Position numbers and translations under genes: made by a program. Below, one piece after another: positions 55,425 through 63,889 of a stretch of DNA of 64,000 nt; positions within the stretch are counted from its first letter, which is position 1; the number at the start of each line of letters is the position of its first letter. The DNA is from Castellaniella sp036379515 (GTDB lineage Bacteria > Pseudomonadota > Gammaproteobacteria > Burkholderiales > Burkholderiaceae_B): contig NZ_DASVGN010000025.1 in assembly GCF_036379515.1 (NCBI RefSeq), positions 1-64,000 of the forward strand, read 5' to 3'. A model generated the notes under the pieces. The model made no database searches, was not told the origin of the DNA, and saw only the letters and a program-made list of their open reading frames with translations.

Positions 55425-56381
55425 CTATTTGATCAGGCCCACTTCTTTGTAGTAGCGCTCGGCCCCTGGATGCACCGGCACTGGCATGCCTTTGAGGGCG
55501 TTTTGCAGCTGGATGGTCTTGGCTGCGTTGTGTGCCGATTTGAGGGTGTCCAGATTTTCGTAAAACACCTTGGTCATCTGGTAGACCAGGTCGTCGGGAA
55601 CCGTGCTGGCCGTGACCAGGAAGTTCGGTACGGCCGCCGTGGGGGTGTCGCCCGTCATGCCTTCGTACGTGCCTGCCGGAATGGTGGCCGGCTGATAGGC
55701 CGCATTGCCGATCTTCTGGACAATGTCAGTCGGGATGGGGACCACCACGATCTTTACCGAGGTGGCCAGGTCCCGGATGGAAGATACCCCGAGGCCGGAG
55801 GACTGCAGGGTGACGTCCAGCTGGCGGTTTTTCATGAGTTCGACGGATTCGCCAAACGGCAGGTACTCCACTTTTTTGAAATCGTCGTAGCTCAGGCCCG
55901 CCGCCTTGAAGACCGCGCGGGCATTGAGTTCGGTGCCCGAGCGCGCCGCGCCCACTGAAATGCGTTTACCCTTGAGGTCAGCCAACGTCTTGATGCCGGA
56001 ATCGGCATTGGCCACGATCTGGATGTAGTTGTTGTACGTGGCCGTCATCCCGCGCAGCTTTTTCAGGGGCGCCTTGAAGCCGGCTTCGGTGTTGCCCGCG
56101 TAGGCGTCAGACACCGTATCTGCCAGGGCAAAAGCCAGCTCACCGCGCCCGGCCTGCAGCAGGTTCATGTTTTCGGCTGACGCCTTGGTGACCTGAGCCG
56201 TAGACTTGGCGTCGGGGATATGCTTGTTGTAGATCTGGGACAGGGCGACGCCCAACGGGTAGTACACGCCGCTTTGGCCGCCTGTGAGAATATTGACGAA
56301 TTGCGTGGCAGCTTGGGTCGGTGCCGCAGCCACGGTGGCCGCGACCATGGCGCACGCCGCCAGCCATTTTGTGATGGTCAT
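55425..56381 (-). CDS. TAXI-family TRAP solute-binding protein
   Basis: Periplasmic binding protein, 318 aa. A signal peptide spans about residues 1-24 (cut after TQA). The mature chain begins with the TAXI hallmark FVNILTGGQSGVYYPLGVALSQ. Further family segments are LKGKRISVGAARSGTELNARAV and LDVTLQSSGLGVSSIRDLA. Relatives bind glutamate, alpha-ketoglutarate or other carboxylates; the ligand is not predictable. First gene of the TRAP-TAXI operon. Confidence 0.92.
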   Translation of the reverse strand: MTITKWLAACAMVAATVAAAPTQAATQFVNILTGGQSGVYYPLGVALSQIYNKHIPDAKSTAQVTKASAENMNLLQAGRGELAFALADTVSDAYAGNTEAGFKAPLKKLRGMTATYNNYIQIVANADSGIKTLADLKGKRISVGAARSGTELNARAVFKAAGLSYDDFKKVEYLPFGESVELMKNRQLDVTLQSSGLGVSSIRDLATSVKIVVVPIPTDIVQKIGNAAYQPATIPAGTYEGMTGDTPTAAVPNFLVTASTVPDDLVYQMTKVFYENLDTLKSAHNAAKTIQLQNALKGMPVPVHPGAERYYKEVGLIK

Positions 56382-56493
56382 GATAAAAACTCCTCTTCAC
56401 CTGTTGTTGTAGCCCCGCATGGTATCAGCCTTGTGTCAGCTTCAAACTCCGGAATCACCCTAAAGAATCAGCCGAGAAGAAATACTTACATTC

Positions 56494-57912
56494 ATGAAAC
56501 GACCCGTCATGCCGCGTGTGGATTGGCTGGAACCCGCCGTGATGCTGGCCACCGTGGTGCAGTGGCTCGTGCTCGCCACGATCACCGGGCTGGTGGTGGG
56601 GGTGGGCACCAGCGTGTTTTTACGTGCGCTGTTCTACCTGACAGACCGTACGGTGCATCTGCCCTTGTGGGCGTATTGGCTGACGCTGCCCGCCGCGGGG
56701 TTGATCAATGGGCTGCTCATGGGGCCGGGCTACCGCAGGTTGGGTACGCCGGAGCTGAAGGATTCGATCTTTGCTGCCGTCCATGAGCAGGGTGGGCACA
56801 TGCCGTGGCGCACGCTCTGGATCAAGCCGGTGGCGGCGCTCATCACCTTGTCCAGTGGGGGCTCGGCGGGCAAGGAAGGGCCGTGCTCGCACATAGGCGC
56901 GTCGCTGGCGGCGGTAGTGGGCCAGGTGTTTCGGCTGAACGCCGATCTGCGCCAGCGCATCGTCGCTTGCGGGGTGAGTGCGGGCTTTGCCAGCGTGTTT
57001 GGCACCCCCATCGCGGGCGCAATCTACGGTGTGGAGATGCTCATCATTGGCCGCATCCGGCATGACTTTCTGTTCCCGGCGCTGATTGCAGGGGTGACCT
57101 CGTTTCAGGTCAGCCAGTTCATGGGCATCCCCTACGAGTATTTCTTCATGCATGGGGTGGCGGCGTTTTCGGAGTCGCTGTTCCTGCGCATCGTGCTGGT
57201 GGGGATGCTGTGCGGGCTGGTGGCGCGCATCTTCGTGGACATGATCTATGCCGTGCGCAACACCTGCCACCACTTGCAGACGCGGTTCAAGGTCTGGCCG
57301 CCGCTCATGCCGGTGGCGGGCGGCCTCTTGATTGCGGCGCTGGTGATGGTGATTCCCACCGACTACCTCGGGTTGAGTCTGCCCCTTATGGACCGTGCCT
57401 TGAGCGGCGAGACCATGCCCTATCTCGGGTTTTTCTGGAAGACTCTGCTGGTGGCGATCACGCTGGGATCAGGATTCTACGGCGGGATCGTGACGCCTCA
57501 GTTCGTGATCGGTGCAGTGGCGGGCAACGCCTTTGCCCATTTGTTCGGCATCGCCCCTACGTTGGGGGCCGCAGTGGGCCTGGTGTCGGTGGTGGCGGCG
57601 GCCTCGAATACGCCGCTGGCGGCGATTCTTATGGGAGTGGAGCTGTTTGGTGGCACCGTCGGAACTCTGTACGTGGCTGGTGCCGCGATCGCGTCTTACC
57701 TCATCATTGGGCACCGCAGCGTGTATCCGGGTCAACGCCTGGGCTATGCCAAGTCGTCCTGGATACGAGTTCAGGCCGAGATCCCGGTCGGCCAGGAAAA
57801 AACCCATTTGTCCTATAGCCTGTTGAAGCTGTGGGGCCGGATCAGGAGTCGAGGCTGGCGCGTCTGGTGGCAGGAGTGCAGGGCTTCCTGGAGAGATCGA
57901 CATGACGCTTAG
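56494..57912 (+). CDS. CLC-family chloride channel/transporter
   Basis: CLC membrane protein, 472 aa, with about ten or more helices. The selectivity-filter region is SSGGSAGKEGPCSHIGASLA; its glutamate in KEGP corresponds to the gating Glu of E. coli ClcA and favours a Cl-/H+ exchanger. The later filter loop is SGFYGGIVTPQFVIGA, where the usual F-x-P is replaced by VTP. No CBS domains are present. Its last 11 bases overlap the start of the antiporter gene, so the two are translationally coupled. Confidence 0.9.
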   Translation: MKRPVMPRVDWLEPAVMLATVVQWLVLATITGLVVGVGTSVFLRALFYLTDRTVHLPLWAYWLTLPAAGLINGLLMGPGYRRLGTPELKDSIFAAVHEQGGHMPWRTLWIKPVAALITLSSGGSAGKEGPCSHIGASLAAVVGQVFRLNADLRQRIVACGVSAGFASVFGTPIAGAIYGVEMLIIGRIRHDFLFPALIAGVTSFQVSQFMGIPYEYFFMHGVAAFSESLFLRIVLVGMLCGLVARIFVDMIYAVRNTCHHLQTRFKVWPPLMPVAGGLLIAALVMVIPTDYLGLSLPLMDRALSGETMPYLGFFWKTLLVAITLGSGFYGGIVTPQFVIGAVAGNAFAHLFGIAPTLGAAVGLVSVVAAASNTPLAAILMGVELFGGTVGTLYVAGAAIASYLIIGHRSVYPGQRLGYAKSSWIRVQAEIPVGQEKTHLSYSLLKLWGRIRSRGWRVWWQECRASWRDRHDA

Positions 57913-59728
57913 TCCGGAATTGGTGATTGCTGGCATTGGCGTGGTGGCCATGGTGGCGCAGTGGGTGGCCTGGCGCTTGCGCATGCCGGCCATTCTGTTC
58001 CTGTTGCTGGCGGGACTGGCCGTCGGTCCGATGGAACACTGGTTGGACCCGGATGGTCTGTTTGGTGAATTGCTGTTCCCGTTCATCTCGCTGTCCGTGG
58101 CGGTCATTCTGTTCGAAGGCAGCCTTACGCTGGAGTTCCACCAGATTCGTGAGCTCAAACAGGTGGTGCGGCGCCTGGTGACGGTGGGCACGCTCATCAC
58201 CTGGGGAGTGACCACTGTTGCGGCACATTGGATCATGGAGTTTCCGCTGGATCTGGCATTTTTGTTTGGGGCCATCACGTGCGTGACGGGGCCCACCGTG
58301 ATTGCGCCGTTGCTCAAGACAGTGCGCCCGGTAGCGCCCGTAGCGCACGCGCTGCGCTGGGAGAGCATTCTGATCGATCCGATCGGGGCCTTGTTGGCCG
58401 TGCTGGCGTTTCAGGTGATGATTGCCCTGCACTCCACGCACGATTGGAGCCATGCCGTGCTCGTGTTTGGTGTGACAGTGCTCATGGGATGTGCAGTCGG
58501 TGCCGCGGCCGGGTGGGTCACCAGCACGGCGCTGCGGCGTAATTGGCTGCCGGATTCTTTGTTGAACCTGTCGGTGCTGGCCATAGTCTTTGCGACTTTT
58601 GCCGGGTCCAATGCCATTCACAGCGAATCCGGCTTGCTGGCGGTGACGATTCTCGGGATCTGGCTGGCGAATTGCCCGGGTGTTCCGGTGGCGGACATCC
58701 TTGAATTCAAGGAAACGCTCAGTCAGCTCCTGCTCTCGGCGCTTTTCATTTTGCTGGCCGCTCGCATGGATCTGGGGCTGCTGTCTTCGCTGGGCTGGAA
58801 GGCGCTTGCCGTGCTGGTCATCATGATGGCGGTGGGGCGCCCGCTCAAAGTATTGTTCTCGACCTGGGGGTCGCCGCTCAAGTGGCGCGAGCGGGCACTG
58901 ATCGCGTGGATCGCTCCGCGCGGGATCGTGGCGGCTGCAGTGTCGGCGCTGTTTGCCATCCGGCTGCAGAATTTTGGCGTGCCTCACGCCGAGCAGCTGC
59001 TGCCGCTCACTTTCGTGGTGATCATAGGGACGGTCATCTGGCAGAGCCTGACCGCGCGGCCCGTGGCCAAACTCTTGCGGGCGACAGAGCCCGACCCGGT
59101 GGGCTTTCTCATCGTAGGTGCCAACCCTGTAGCGCGTGCCGTGGGCCTGGCTTTGCAGGAACAGAACGTCCCGGTGCGTCTGTGCGACAGCGATTGGTAC
59201 AGTCTGGCCAAGGCGCGGATGCAGGGCCTGCCCACGTACTATGGCAGCCCCGTTTCGGAGCATGCTCATCTCAATCTGGATACTGGGGGTCTGGGGCGGT
59301 TGCTGGCCTTGGGCGCCCGCGATCACCTGAATCAGCTCATCATGGTGCGAGGGCGCGATGAATACGGCAAACATCACGTCTTCAGCCTGCCGCGATCAGA
59401 GCTCGACGGGCCTTCCGAGAAACATGCGCTGGACCCTGAGTACCGTGGCCGCACGCTGTTTGCTCCAGGGCTTGGGTATTGGCGGCTTTCTACGCTGCTC
59501 ATGGAGGGCGCGCAGATCAAGGCCACGCGCCTGTCCGAGGCTTTCAGCTTCGAGCAGTATTGTGGCAGAGGGGTTCCCCGCACGGTGTTCCCGCTTTTTG
59601 CGGTGAGCCCCAAGGGCTATGCCGTGCCGTTCACGCTGGATCAGGATTTGCAGCCCGAGGCCGCTTGGACGGTGATCGGGCTGCACGCAGTGGTGCCGGC
59701 GGCTGCGATGCCGGGCACGGCTGCGTGA
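57902..59728 (+). CDS. cation:proton antiporter (CPA1/NhaP-like) with RCK-type domain
   Basis: Monovalent-cation/proton antiporter, 608 aa. Residues about 1-395 form the 12-13-helix transport domain with GAITCVTGPTVIAPLL and the ESILIDPIGALLAV motif whose acidic residue is expected in ion binding. From about 400 a TrkA-N-like Rossmann domain follows (FLIVGANPVARAVGLALQEQ), then a C-terminal domain. Coupled to the CLC gene upstream by an 11-base overlap, which suggests cooperation of anion and cation exchange in pH or osmotic control. Confidence 0.9.
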   Translation: MTLSPELVIAGIGVVAMVAQWVAWRLRMPAILFLLLAGLAVGPMEHWLDPDGLFGELLFPFISLSVAVILFEGSLTLEFHQIRELKQVVRRLVTVGTLITWGVTTVAAHWIMEFPLDLAFLFGAITCVTGPTVIAPLLKTVRPVAPVAHALRWESILIDPIGALLAVLAFQVMIALHSTHDWSHAVLVFGVTVLMGCAVGAAAGWVTSTALRRNWLPDSLLNLSVLAIVFATFAGSNAIHSESGLLAVTILGIWLANCPGVPVADILEFKETLSQLLLSALFILLAARMDLGLLSSLGWKALAVLVIMMAVGRPLKVLFSTWGSPLKWRERALIAWIAPRGIVAAAVSALFAIRLQNFGVPHAEQLLPLTFVVIIGTVIWQSLTARPVAKLLRATEPDPVGFLIVGANPVARAVGLALQEQNVPVRLCDSDWYSLAKARMQGLPTYYGSPVSEHAHLNLDTGGLGRLLALGARDHLNQLIMVRGRDEYGKHHVFSLPRSELDGPSEKHALDPEYRGRTLFAPGLGYWRLSTLLMEGAQIKATRLSEAFSFEQYCGRGVPRTVFPLFAVSPKGYAVPFTLDQDLQPEAAWTVIGLHAVVPAAAMPGTAA

Positions 59729-59825
59729 GGCCATCCAGCTGCCAAAGCCGCAGCGCCATGTGGACGTCCACGTGCTCCCCGACTCGGCGCGGGGCGCGGT
59801 GGTGGTGCACCTGGTCAAGAAGTAA

Positions 59826-59888
59826 TCATTTTGCCTGTGGCTTGTACGCCGTGACGTCGATCTCGAGCTTGGTGTCGGCCATCAGGCG
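59826..59888 (-). pseudogene. 3' fragment of a RidA-family gene
   Basis: About 20 codons ending in MADTKLEIDVTAYKPQAK and a stop look like the C-terminus of a RidA/YjgF-family protein (imine deaminase). Nothing upstream in this frame continues the family. The fragment ends where a plus-strand dipeptide-ABC fragment begins, so both are probably debris of one rearrangement. The short length keeps confidence low. Confidence 0.4.
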
Positions 59889-60206
59889 CAAGTGATCAAT
59901 CTGCTGTCGGACATTCGCCAGCGTCTGGGCTTGACCATGCTGTTCATCTCGCATGATCTGGATGTGGTGGAATACCTCTGCGATCGTGTGGTTGTGCTGT
60001 ATCTGGGCCGGGTGGTTGAAATCGCGCCGACGCATGAGTTGTACGCTCATCCCAGGCACCCGTACACGCGCGCCTTGCTGGCTGCGGCGCCCATCCCGGA
60101 CCCGGCACAACGGCGGGAGATCCCGCTTCTGGAAGGTGATCTGCCCAGCCCGGCAAATCCGCCATCGGGCTGCGTGTTTCGCACGCGCTGTCCGCTGGCG
60201 CGATGA
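59883..60206 (+). pseudogene. truncated dipeptide/oligopeptide ABC transporter ATPase
   Basis: Encodes about 107 residues of a DppF/OppF-like ATPase: QAQVINLLSDIRQRLGLTML, the switch-histidine FISHDLDVVEYLCDRVVVLY, HPRHPYTRALLAAAPIPDP and the oligopeptide-family tail CVFRTRCPLAR. Walker A, signature and Walker B are missing, and the protein stops before the usual C-terminus. It abuts a RidA-like fragment on its 5' side. It lies 19 bp before an intact deaminase-like gene, with which such transporters are commonly clustered, so the remains probably come from a D-amino-acid or peptide utilisation operon. Confidence 0.75.
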
Positions 60207-60225
60207 CTGAACCAAAGGAAATTTC

Positions 60226-61494
60226 ATGAGCAATGCTTTCATTCTGGACTCTGGGCTGAAGGGCTTTCCGCCGGCGGCCGAGCCCTGCACGCCCGATACC
60301 ATCGCTGCGCGGGGCTGGAACCTCTTCCGCGACGATTTGCCATTGCCGCTTGCCGTGCTGGATGCGGAAGCGCTGGAGCACAACATCCGCTGGATGCAGG
60401 CGTTTGCGGCCGATCGTGGGGTCGATATCGCCCCCCACGGGAAGACCACCATGTCGCCGCAAATTTTTCAGCGGCAGCTGGCGGCGGGCGCCTGGGGGCT
60501 GACGTTTGCCACCGTCTTCCAGGTGGGGGTGGGCGTGCGTGCGGGGGCGCGGCGCATCATCATTGCCAATCAGGTCGTCGCGGATGCTGATTTTGATGGC
60601 ATTGCGACGCTTTTGGCGGCACATCCCGATCTGCGCATCTGGTTTTTGGTCGATTCTGACGCCCAGGTGGCGCTCATTGAAGACTGGGCGCAGCGCCGGG
60701 GTCGCACGCAGCCGCTCGATTGCCTGATGGAGATCGGGGTGCCGGGGCAGCGCACCGGCTGTCGCACGGTCGCTCAGGCCTTGACAGTGGCACGTCGCAT
60801 CCACGGCAGCGCGGCGTTGCGCTTGGGCGGGATCGAATGCTACGAGGGTGGGCTGGCCCACTGCGATCGGGCCGGGGATCAGCAGGCCGTCACCGCATTC
60901 CTGAATGGGGTGCGCGATATTGCGCAGCAATGCGACGCGCTGAATCTGTTCGAGGATGAATCCGTGATCCTCAGCGCGGGGGGCTCGGCCGTGTTCGACG
61001 TAGTCGCACCGGCGCTGCGTCTGACACTCTCGCGGCCGGTGCACGGGGTCTTGCGTTCGGGGTGCTACATCACGCACGATCATGGGTTCTATGCCAGCAT
61101 GTTGCACAACATCGAGGCTCGTGAGGGGCTGGACGCGAGTCTGCGGCCTGCGCTTTCGGTGTGGGCCATGGTGCAGTCCGTCCCCGAGCCCGGTTTGGCT
61201 TTGCTCACGTGTGGCAAGCGTGACATCTCGTTCGATTTGTCGTTGCCGCAACCTGTGCGCTATGCGCCGCGCGGTGCTACCAACGCCCAGCCCAGCCCTG
61301 AAGGCTGGAAGATCACGGCGCTCAATGACCAGCACGCTTATCTGCATTTTGACCCATCGTCGGTGGCCCCTGCTGTGGGGGATCGCGTGAATCTCGGGAT
61401 TTCGCACCCGTGCACGACCTTCGACAAGTGGCACTGGATGCCGCAGGTCGATGGTGCGGGGACGGTCGTGGGTGCAGTGACGATTCACTTTTGA
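60226..61494 (+). CDS. D-amino acid deaminase / D-serine dehydratase-like PLP enzyme
   Basis: Fold-type III PLP enzyme, 422 aa, of the D-threonine aldolase/DSD1 family. The N-terminal alanine-racemase-like barrel has the PLP lysine in IAPHGKTTMSP (about K75). The C-terminal D-serine-dehydratase-like domain carries the zinc ligands in ISHPCTTFDKWHW (His and Cys). Likely removes ammonia from a D-amino acid. Relatives sit with RidA, D-aminoacylase and dipeptide ABC genes; here only fragments of two such neighbours remain upstream. AAAGGAAA precedes the ATG at 60226. Confidence 0.87.
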   Translation: MSNAFILDSGLKGFPPAAEPCTPDTIAARGWNLFRDDLPLPLAVLDAEALEHNIRWMQAFAADRGVDIAPHGKTTMSPQIFQRQLAAGAWGLTFATVFQVGVGVRAGARRIIIANQVVADADFDGIATLLAAHPDLRIWFLVDSDAQVALIEDWAQRRGRTQPLDCLMEIGVPGQRTGCRTVAQALTVARRIHGSAALRLGGIECYEGGLAHCDRAGDQQAVTAFLNGVRDIAQQCDALNLFEDESVILSAGGSAVFDVVAPALRLTLSRPVHGVLRSGCYITHDHGFYASMLHNIEAREGLDASLRPALSVWAMVQSVPEPGLALLTCGKRDISFDLSLPQPVRYAPRGATNAQPSPEGWKITALNDQHAYLHFDPSSVAPAVGDRVNLGISHPCTTFDKWHWMPQVDGAGTVVGAVTIHF

Positions 61495-61667
61495 CGGAGT
61501 CTGCCATGGACGCCTGGCCTGAAGAAAGTCTGCTGCTGCGTCTGCCATCTGCTGACCGTCATTGGCTCTGATGGCTTCTGCGCCGCGAGGATCGGGCTCG
61601 TACTACGAGGTGATCGCAGAGTGCGGTGTGACTCGGGCGTATTGAGGGTGCTCACTCCAGATACAAT

Positions 61668-61693
61668 CCACATATAATATAAACTATATGTGG
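61668..61693. promoter_or_regulatory. palindromic operator/promoter of the toxin-antitoxin pair
   Basis: Perfect 9-bp inverted repeat CCACATATA-N8-TATATGTGG ends 17 bp before the antitoxin start. A TATAAT -10-like box (61673-61678) lies inside it, so a bound antitoxin would block transcription, as in autoregulated TA operons. Confidence 0.65.
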
Positions 61694-61710
61694 CTGAATT
61701 GGAGGACATC

Positions 61711-61938
61711 ATGGCGCAGATCACGCTATATCTTGAAGAGTCGGTCCAGACTCTCGTCGAACACGCGGCCAAGGCTCAGGGCGTGTCGAAGAGCCGATGG
61801 GTGGCCGAATTGATCCGTCAGCATGCCGGTGATCAATGGCCCAAAAGCTGTCTCGACCTGGCAGGGCAGTTTCCGGATTTTCCGCTGTGCGAGCCTGCTG
61901 TGCCGCCTGTCGGGGATGTTCCTCGGGTGCCATGGTAG
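61711..61938 (+). CDS. antitoxin, ribbon-helix-helix type (VapB-like)
   Basis: Small antitoxin, 75 aa from the ATG at 61711 (GGAGG five bases ahead). The N-terminus AQITLYLEESVQTLVEHAAK, then GVSKSRWVAELI, is a CopG/Arc-type ribbon-helix-helix DNA-binding domain. The Pro-rich C-terminal part would wrap the toxin. It binds the upstream palindrome by inference. Stop codon 5 bases before the preferred toxin start. Confidence 0.8.
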   Translation: MAQITLYLEESVQTLVEHAAKAQGVSKSRWVAELIRQHAGDQWPKSCLDLAGQFPDFPLCEPAVPPVGDVPRVPW

Positions 61939-61943
61939 TCGCC

Positions 61944-62357
61944 ATGCATGTGCTGGACAGCAACACCATCAGCTACTACTTTCGGGGTGAGCGACCTGTG
62001 GTGGAACAGATGCAGAAGCTGGCGCCATCAGTGCTGGCCGTGCCTGCGGTCGTGGAGTACGAGCTGCGCTACGGCCTATTGCGCTTGCCGCCCGAGGCCG
62101 CCGCACCTCGTCTGGTTGCGTTGGCAACTTTCCTGGCGCCCCTGACCATTCTTGCGTTCGACGGTGCCTGCGCGGCGCATGCCGCACGCATTCGCGCCAC
62201 CCTGGAATCGAGTGGTACGCCCATAGGGCCTCACGACACCTTGATTGCAGCTACAGCGCTACAGCACCAGGCCGTGCTGGTCACGCGAAATGTCCGCGAG
62301 TTTTCCAGAGTGCCGGGGCTGCAGTGGGAAAACTGGTTCCAGGACGATCGAGGGTGA
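61944..62357 (+). CDS. vapC: PIN-domain ribonuclease toxin (VapC-like)
   Basis: PIN-domain RNase, 137 aa. The acidic metal-binding residues are in place: Asp in MHVLDSNTIS, Glu in VVEYELRYG, Asp in GPHDTLIAA and the late polar RNVREFSRV. Such toxins cut tRNA or rRNA and are neutralised by the linked antitoxin. An in-frame ATG at 61932 would overlap the antitoxin stop by seven bases and add four residues; either start is possible. The locus sits in a rearranged accessory region. Confidence 0.82.
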   Translation: MHVLDSNTISYYFRGERPVVEQMQKLAPSVLAVPAVVEYELRYGLLRLPPEAAAPRLVALATFLAPLTILAFDGACAAHAARIRATLESSGTPIGPHDTLIAATALQHQAVLVTRNVREFSRVPGLQWENWFQDDRG

Positions 62358-62498
62358 TGCATGAAGTCAATCGATCGTAGCCAAGCCAGCCCGTGAGGTC
62401 GCCGCCGGATGAATGATTTGCGACGCCGATGATGGCAAGATAGCTGGCAGATGTTGCCTGACGGGTGCCACGCTGGGGCCTGCCAAAGGCGTTGGTCC

Positions 62499-63068
62499 CT
62501 AGACTCTTTTCATGGCAGAGACAGGCATGGAGACGTCAGCGCTCGCGCTGGCAATCATGCGTGCCTGATTTTGCAGTTCGGCGGGGAGGCCATGAGCCGG
62601 CACGTGCGCACGATAAAAATCCATCACGTTGCGAACCGTACCAAGGCAGTTGTCTAGGGGGGCGGACGTCGACGAGACGGCCGCCGGCGCCAGAGTGTCG
62701 ACCCAGGCGCCCAGCACCCACTGCTCGATCTGTTCGGCCTTTAGCTCGGTTGTCTTGACGTCATTGCGCAGCGCGTCGGTCCGTGGGTCGGGCGCCGGCG
62801 GCGGCCCCGCCTTGAGCCGGCTGCGAATCGCGCGCAAAGGCACCACGATCTCTTCCCGCCACGATCGCACTCGCGCGTCGGCCAGTGCGACCTCCGCGCG
62901 GTCGATCGGACGCCGATGCCACCGGGCCGCCAATAGCGCCATCAGCAATACGTTGACGTCCAGGGCAATGTCAGCCTGCAGTGCCAGACAGCTTTGAGCG
63001 ACACCCTGTCGTTGGTAGACTGCCAGGGAGAATCGCCAGTACAGATCGTCGTCCAGCACCGAAGTCAT
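62499..63068 (-). CDS. TIGR02444 family protein
   Basis: Conserved hypothetical protein, 189 aa from the ATG at 63068. The family pattern is an N-terminal DDDLYWRFSLAVYQRQGVAQ, then ADIALDVNVLLMALLAARWH and WREEIVVPLRAIR. It is helical and of unknown function. The C-terminal ~50 residues are less conserved. Downstream of the IclR gene on the same strand with a 26 bp gap. Confidence 0.75.
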   Translation of the reverse strand: MTSVLDDDLYWRFSLAVYQRQGVAQSCLALQADIALDVNVLLMALLAARWHRRPIDRAEVALADARVRSWREEIVVPLRAIRSRLKAGPPPAPDPRTDALRNDVKTTELKAEQIEQWVLGAWVDTLAPAAVSSTSAPLDNCLGTVRNVMDFYRAHVPAHGLPAELQNQARMIASASADVSMPVSAMKRV

Positions 63069-63094
63069 GGTGGCTTCACGCTTGCCTCGGGCTG

Positions 63095-63889
63095 CTACAG
63101 TGCGCCGAGACGCTTGCTGAGCTGTTCGGCCATGGCTTTCACCGATTCCTGCAGGGGCGGGATTCTCTGCTCCGTGAATCGGTACATCGGCACGGTGATG
63201 CCGACGGCTCCAATGAGCTTCTCTCCCTTGCCGCGCACTGCCGATGCCACGGCCCCGACATCGGCGTCGAATTCGCCCCGGTTGACCGCACAATTCTGTG
63301 CCCGTACGGTGTTGAGTTCTTCCCGGATGGCAGCGACGTCGGTCAGTGTGGTTTCTGTGTATTTGATGAGCGGTCCGGCCAGGATTCGCGCCATCACTTT
63401 GTCCGGTGCGAATGCCAGTAATACCTTGCCGGTGGCCGTGCACCAGGCCGGCTTGGTCATGCCCAGCGGTGCGTAATGCGATACTGCATGGGATCCGCGG
63501 ACGTGTTCGATCGACACGGCTGCCTCGCCATCCCAGATATTGAAGCTGCAGGTTTCCTGTGTACTCGCAGCCAATTCTTGCAAGCCGTTGTGCACCAGTT
63601 CGGACAGTCCGAAGTTCTCCATGATGGGCGCAGCTAGCGCCACCAGCCCGCCCCCCAGCCTGATCAGACCGCTGACCGGGTCACGCTCGACGAATTGTGC
63701 CTCTTCGAGCGTTGACACGATGCGCGAGACAGAGCTCTTGTGCAGGTCGACCCGGCGTGCCAGTTCTGTGATGCTGAGCAGGGGCTCGGTGCCCGAGAAG
63801 CATCCCAGTACTTTGAGGGCCTTCCTGACGGCGCCGACGCCACCAGGTGCGTCGGCACTCTCCCGCCGTTTTTTTATGTTATCGAGCAC
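63095..63889 (-). CDS. IclR-family transcriptional regulator
   Basis: IclR regulator, 264 aa. The N-terminal winged HTH at about 20-80 (LSITELARRVDLHKSSVSRIVSTLEEAQF) is followed by a GAF-like effector domain (TATGKVLLAF, ILAGPLIKYTETTL). It starts with GTG at 63889 and overlaps the 3' end of the upstream permease gene by 11 bases, so it is co-translated with a transporter operon that continues beyond the window. Such a regulator probably senses that transporter's substrate. Confidence 0.9.
   Translation of the reverse strand: MLDNIKKRRESADAPGGVGAVRKALKVLGCFSGTEPLLSITELARRVDLHKSSVSRIVSTLEEAQFVERDPVSGLIRLGGGLVALAAPIMENFGLSELVHNGLQELAASTQETCSFNIWDGEAAVSIEHVRGSHAVSHYAPLGMTKPAWCTATGKVLLAFAPDKVMARILAGPLIKYTETTLTDVAAIREELNTVRAQNCAVNRGEFDADVGAVASAVRGKGEKLIGAVGITVPMYRFTEQRIPPLQESVKAMAEQLSKRLGAL

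Noticed and set aside
57842..59377. 511-codon open frame opposite the antiporter gene
   Set aside because: His/Arg/Gln-rich low-complexity translation typical of an antisense shadow.
61506..61571. 21-codon ORF after the deaminase gene (MDAWPEESLLLRLP...)
   Set aside because: Could be a fragment of a lost gene, but too short and without a family match.
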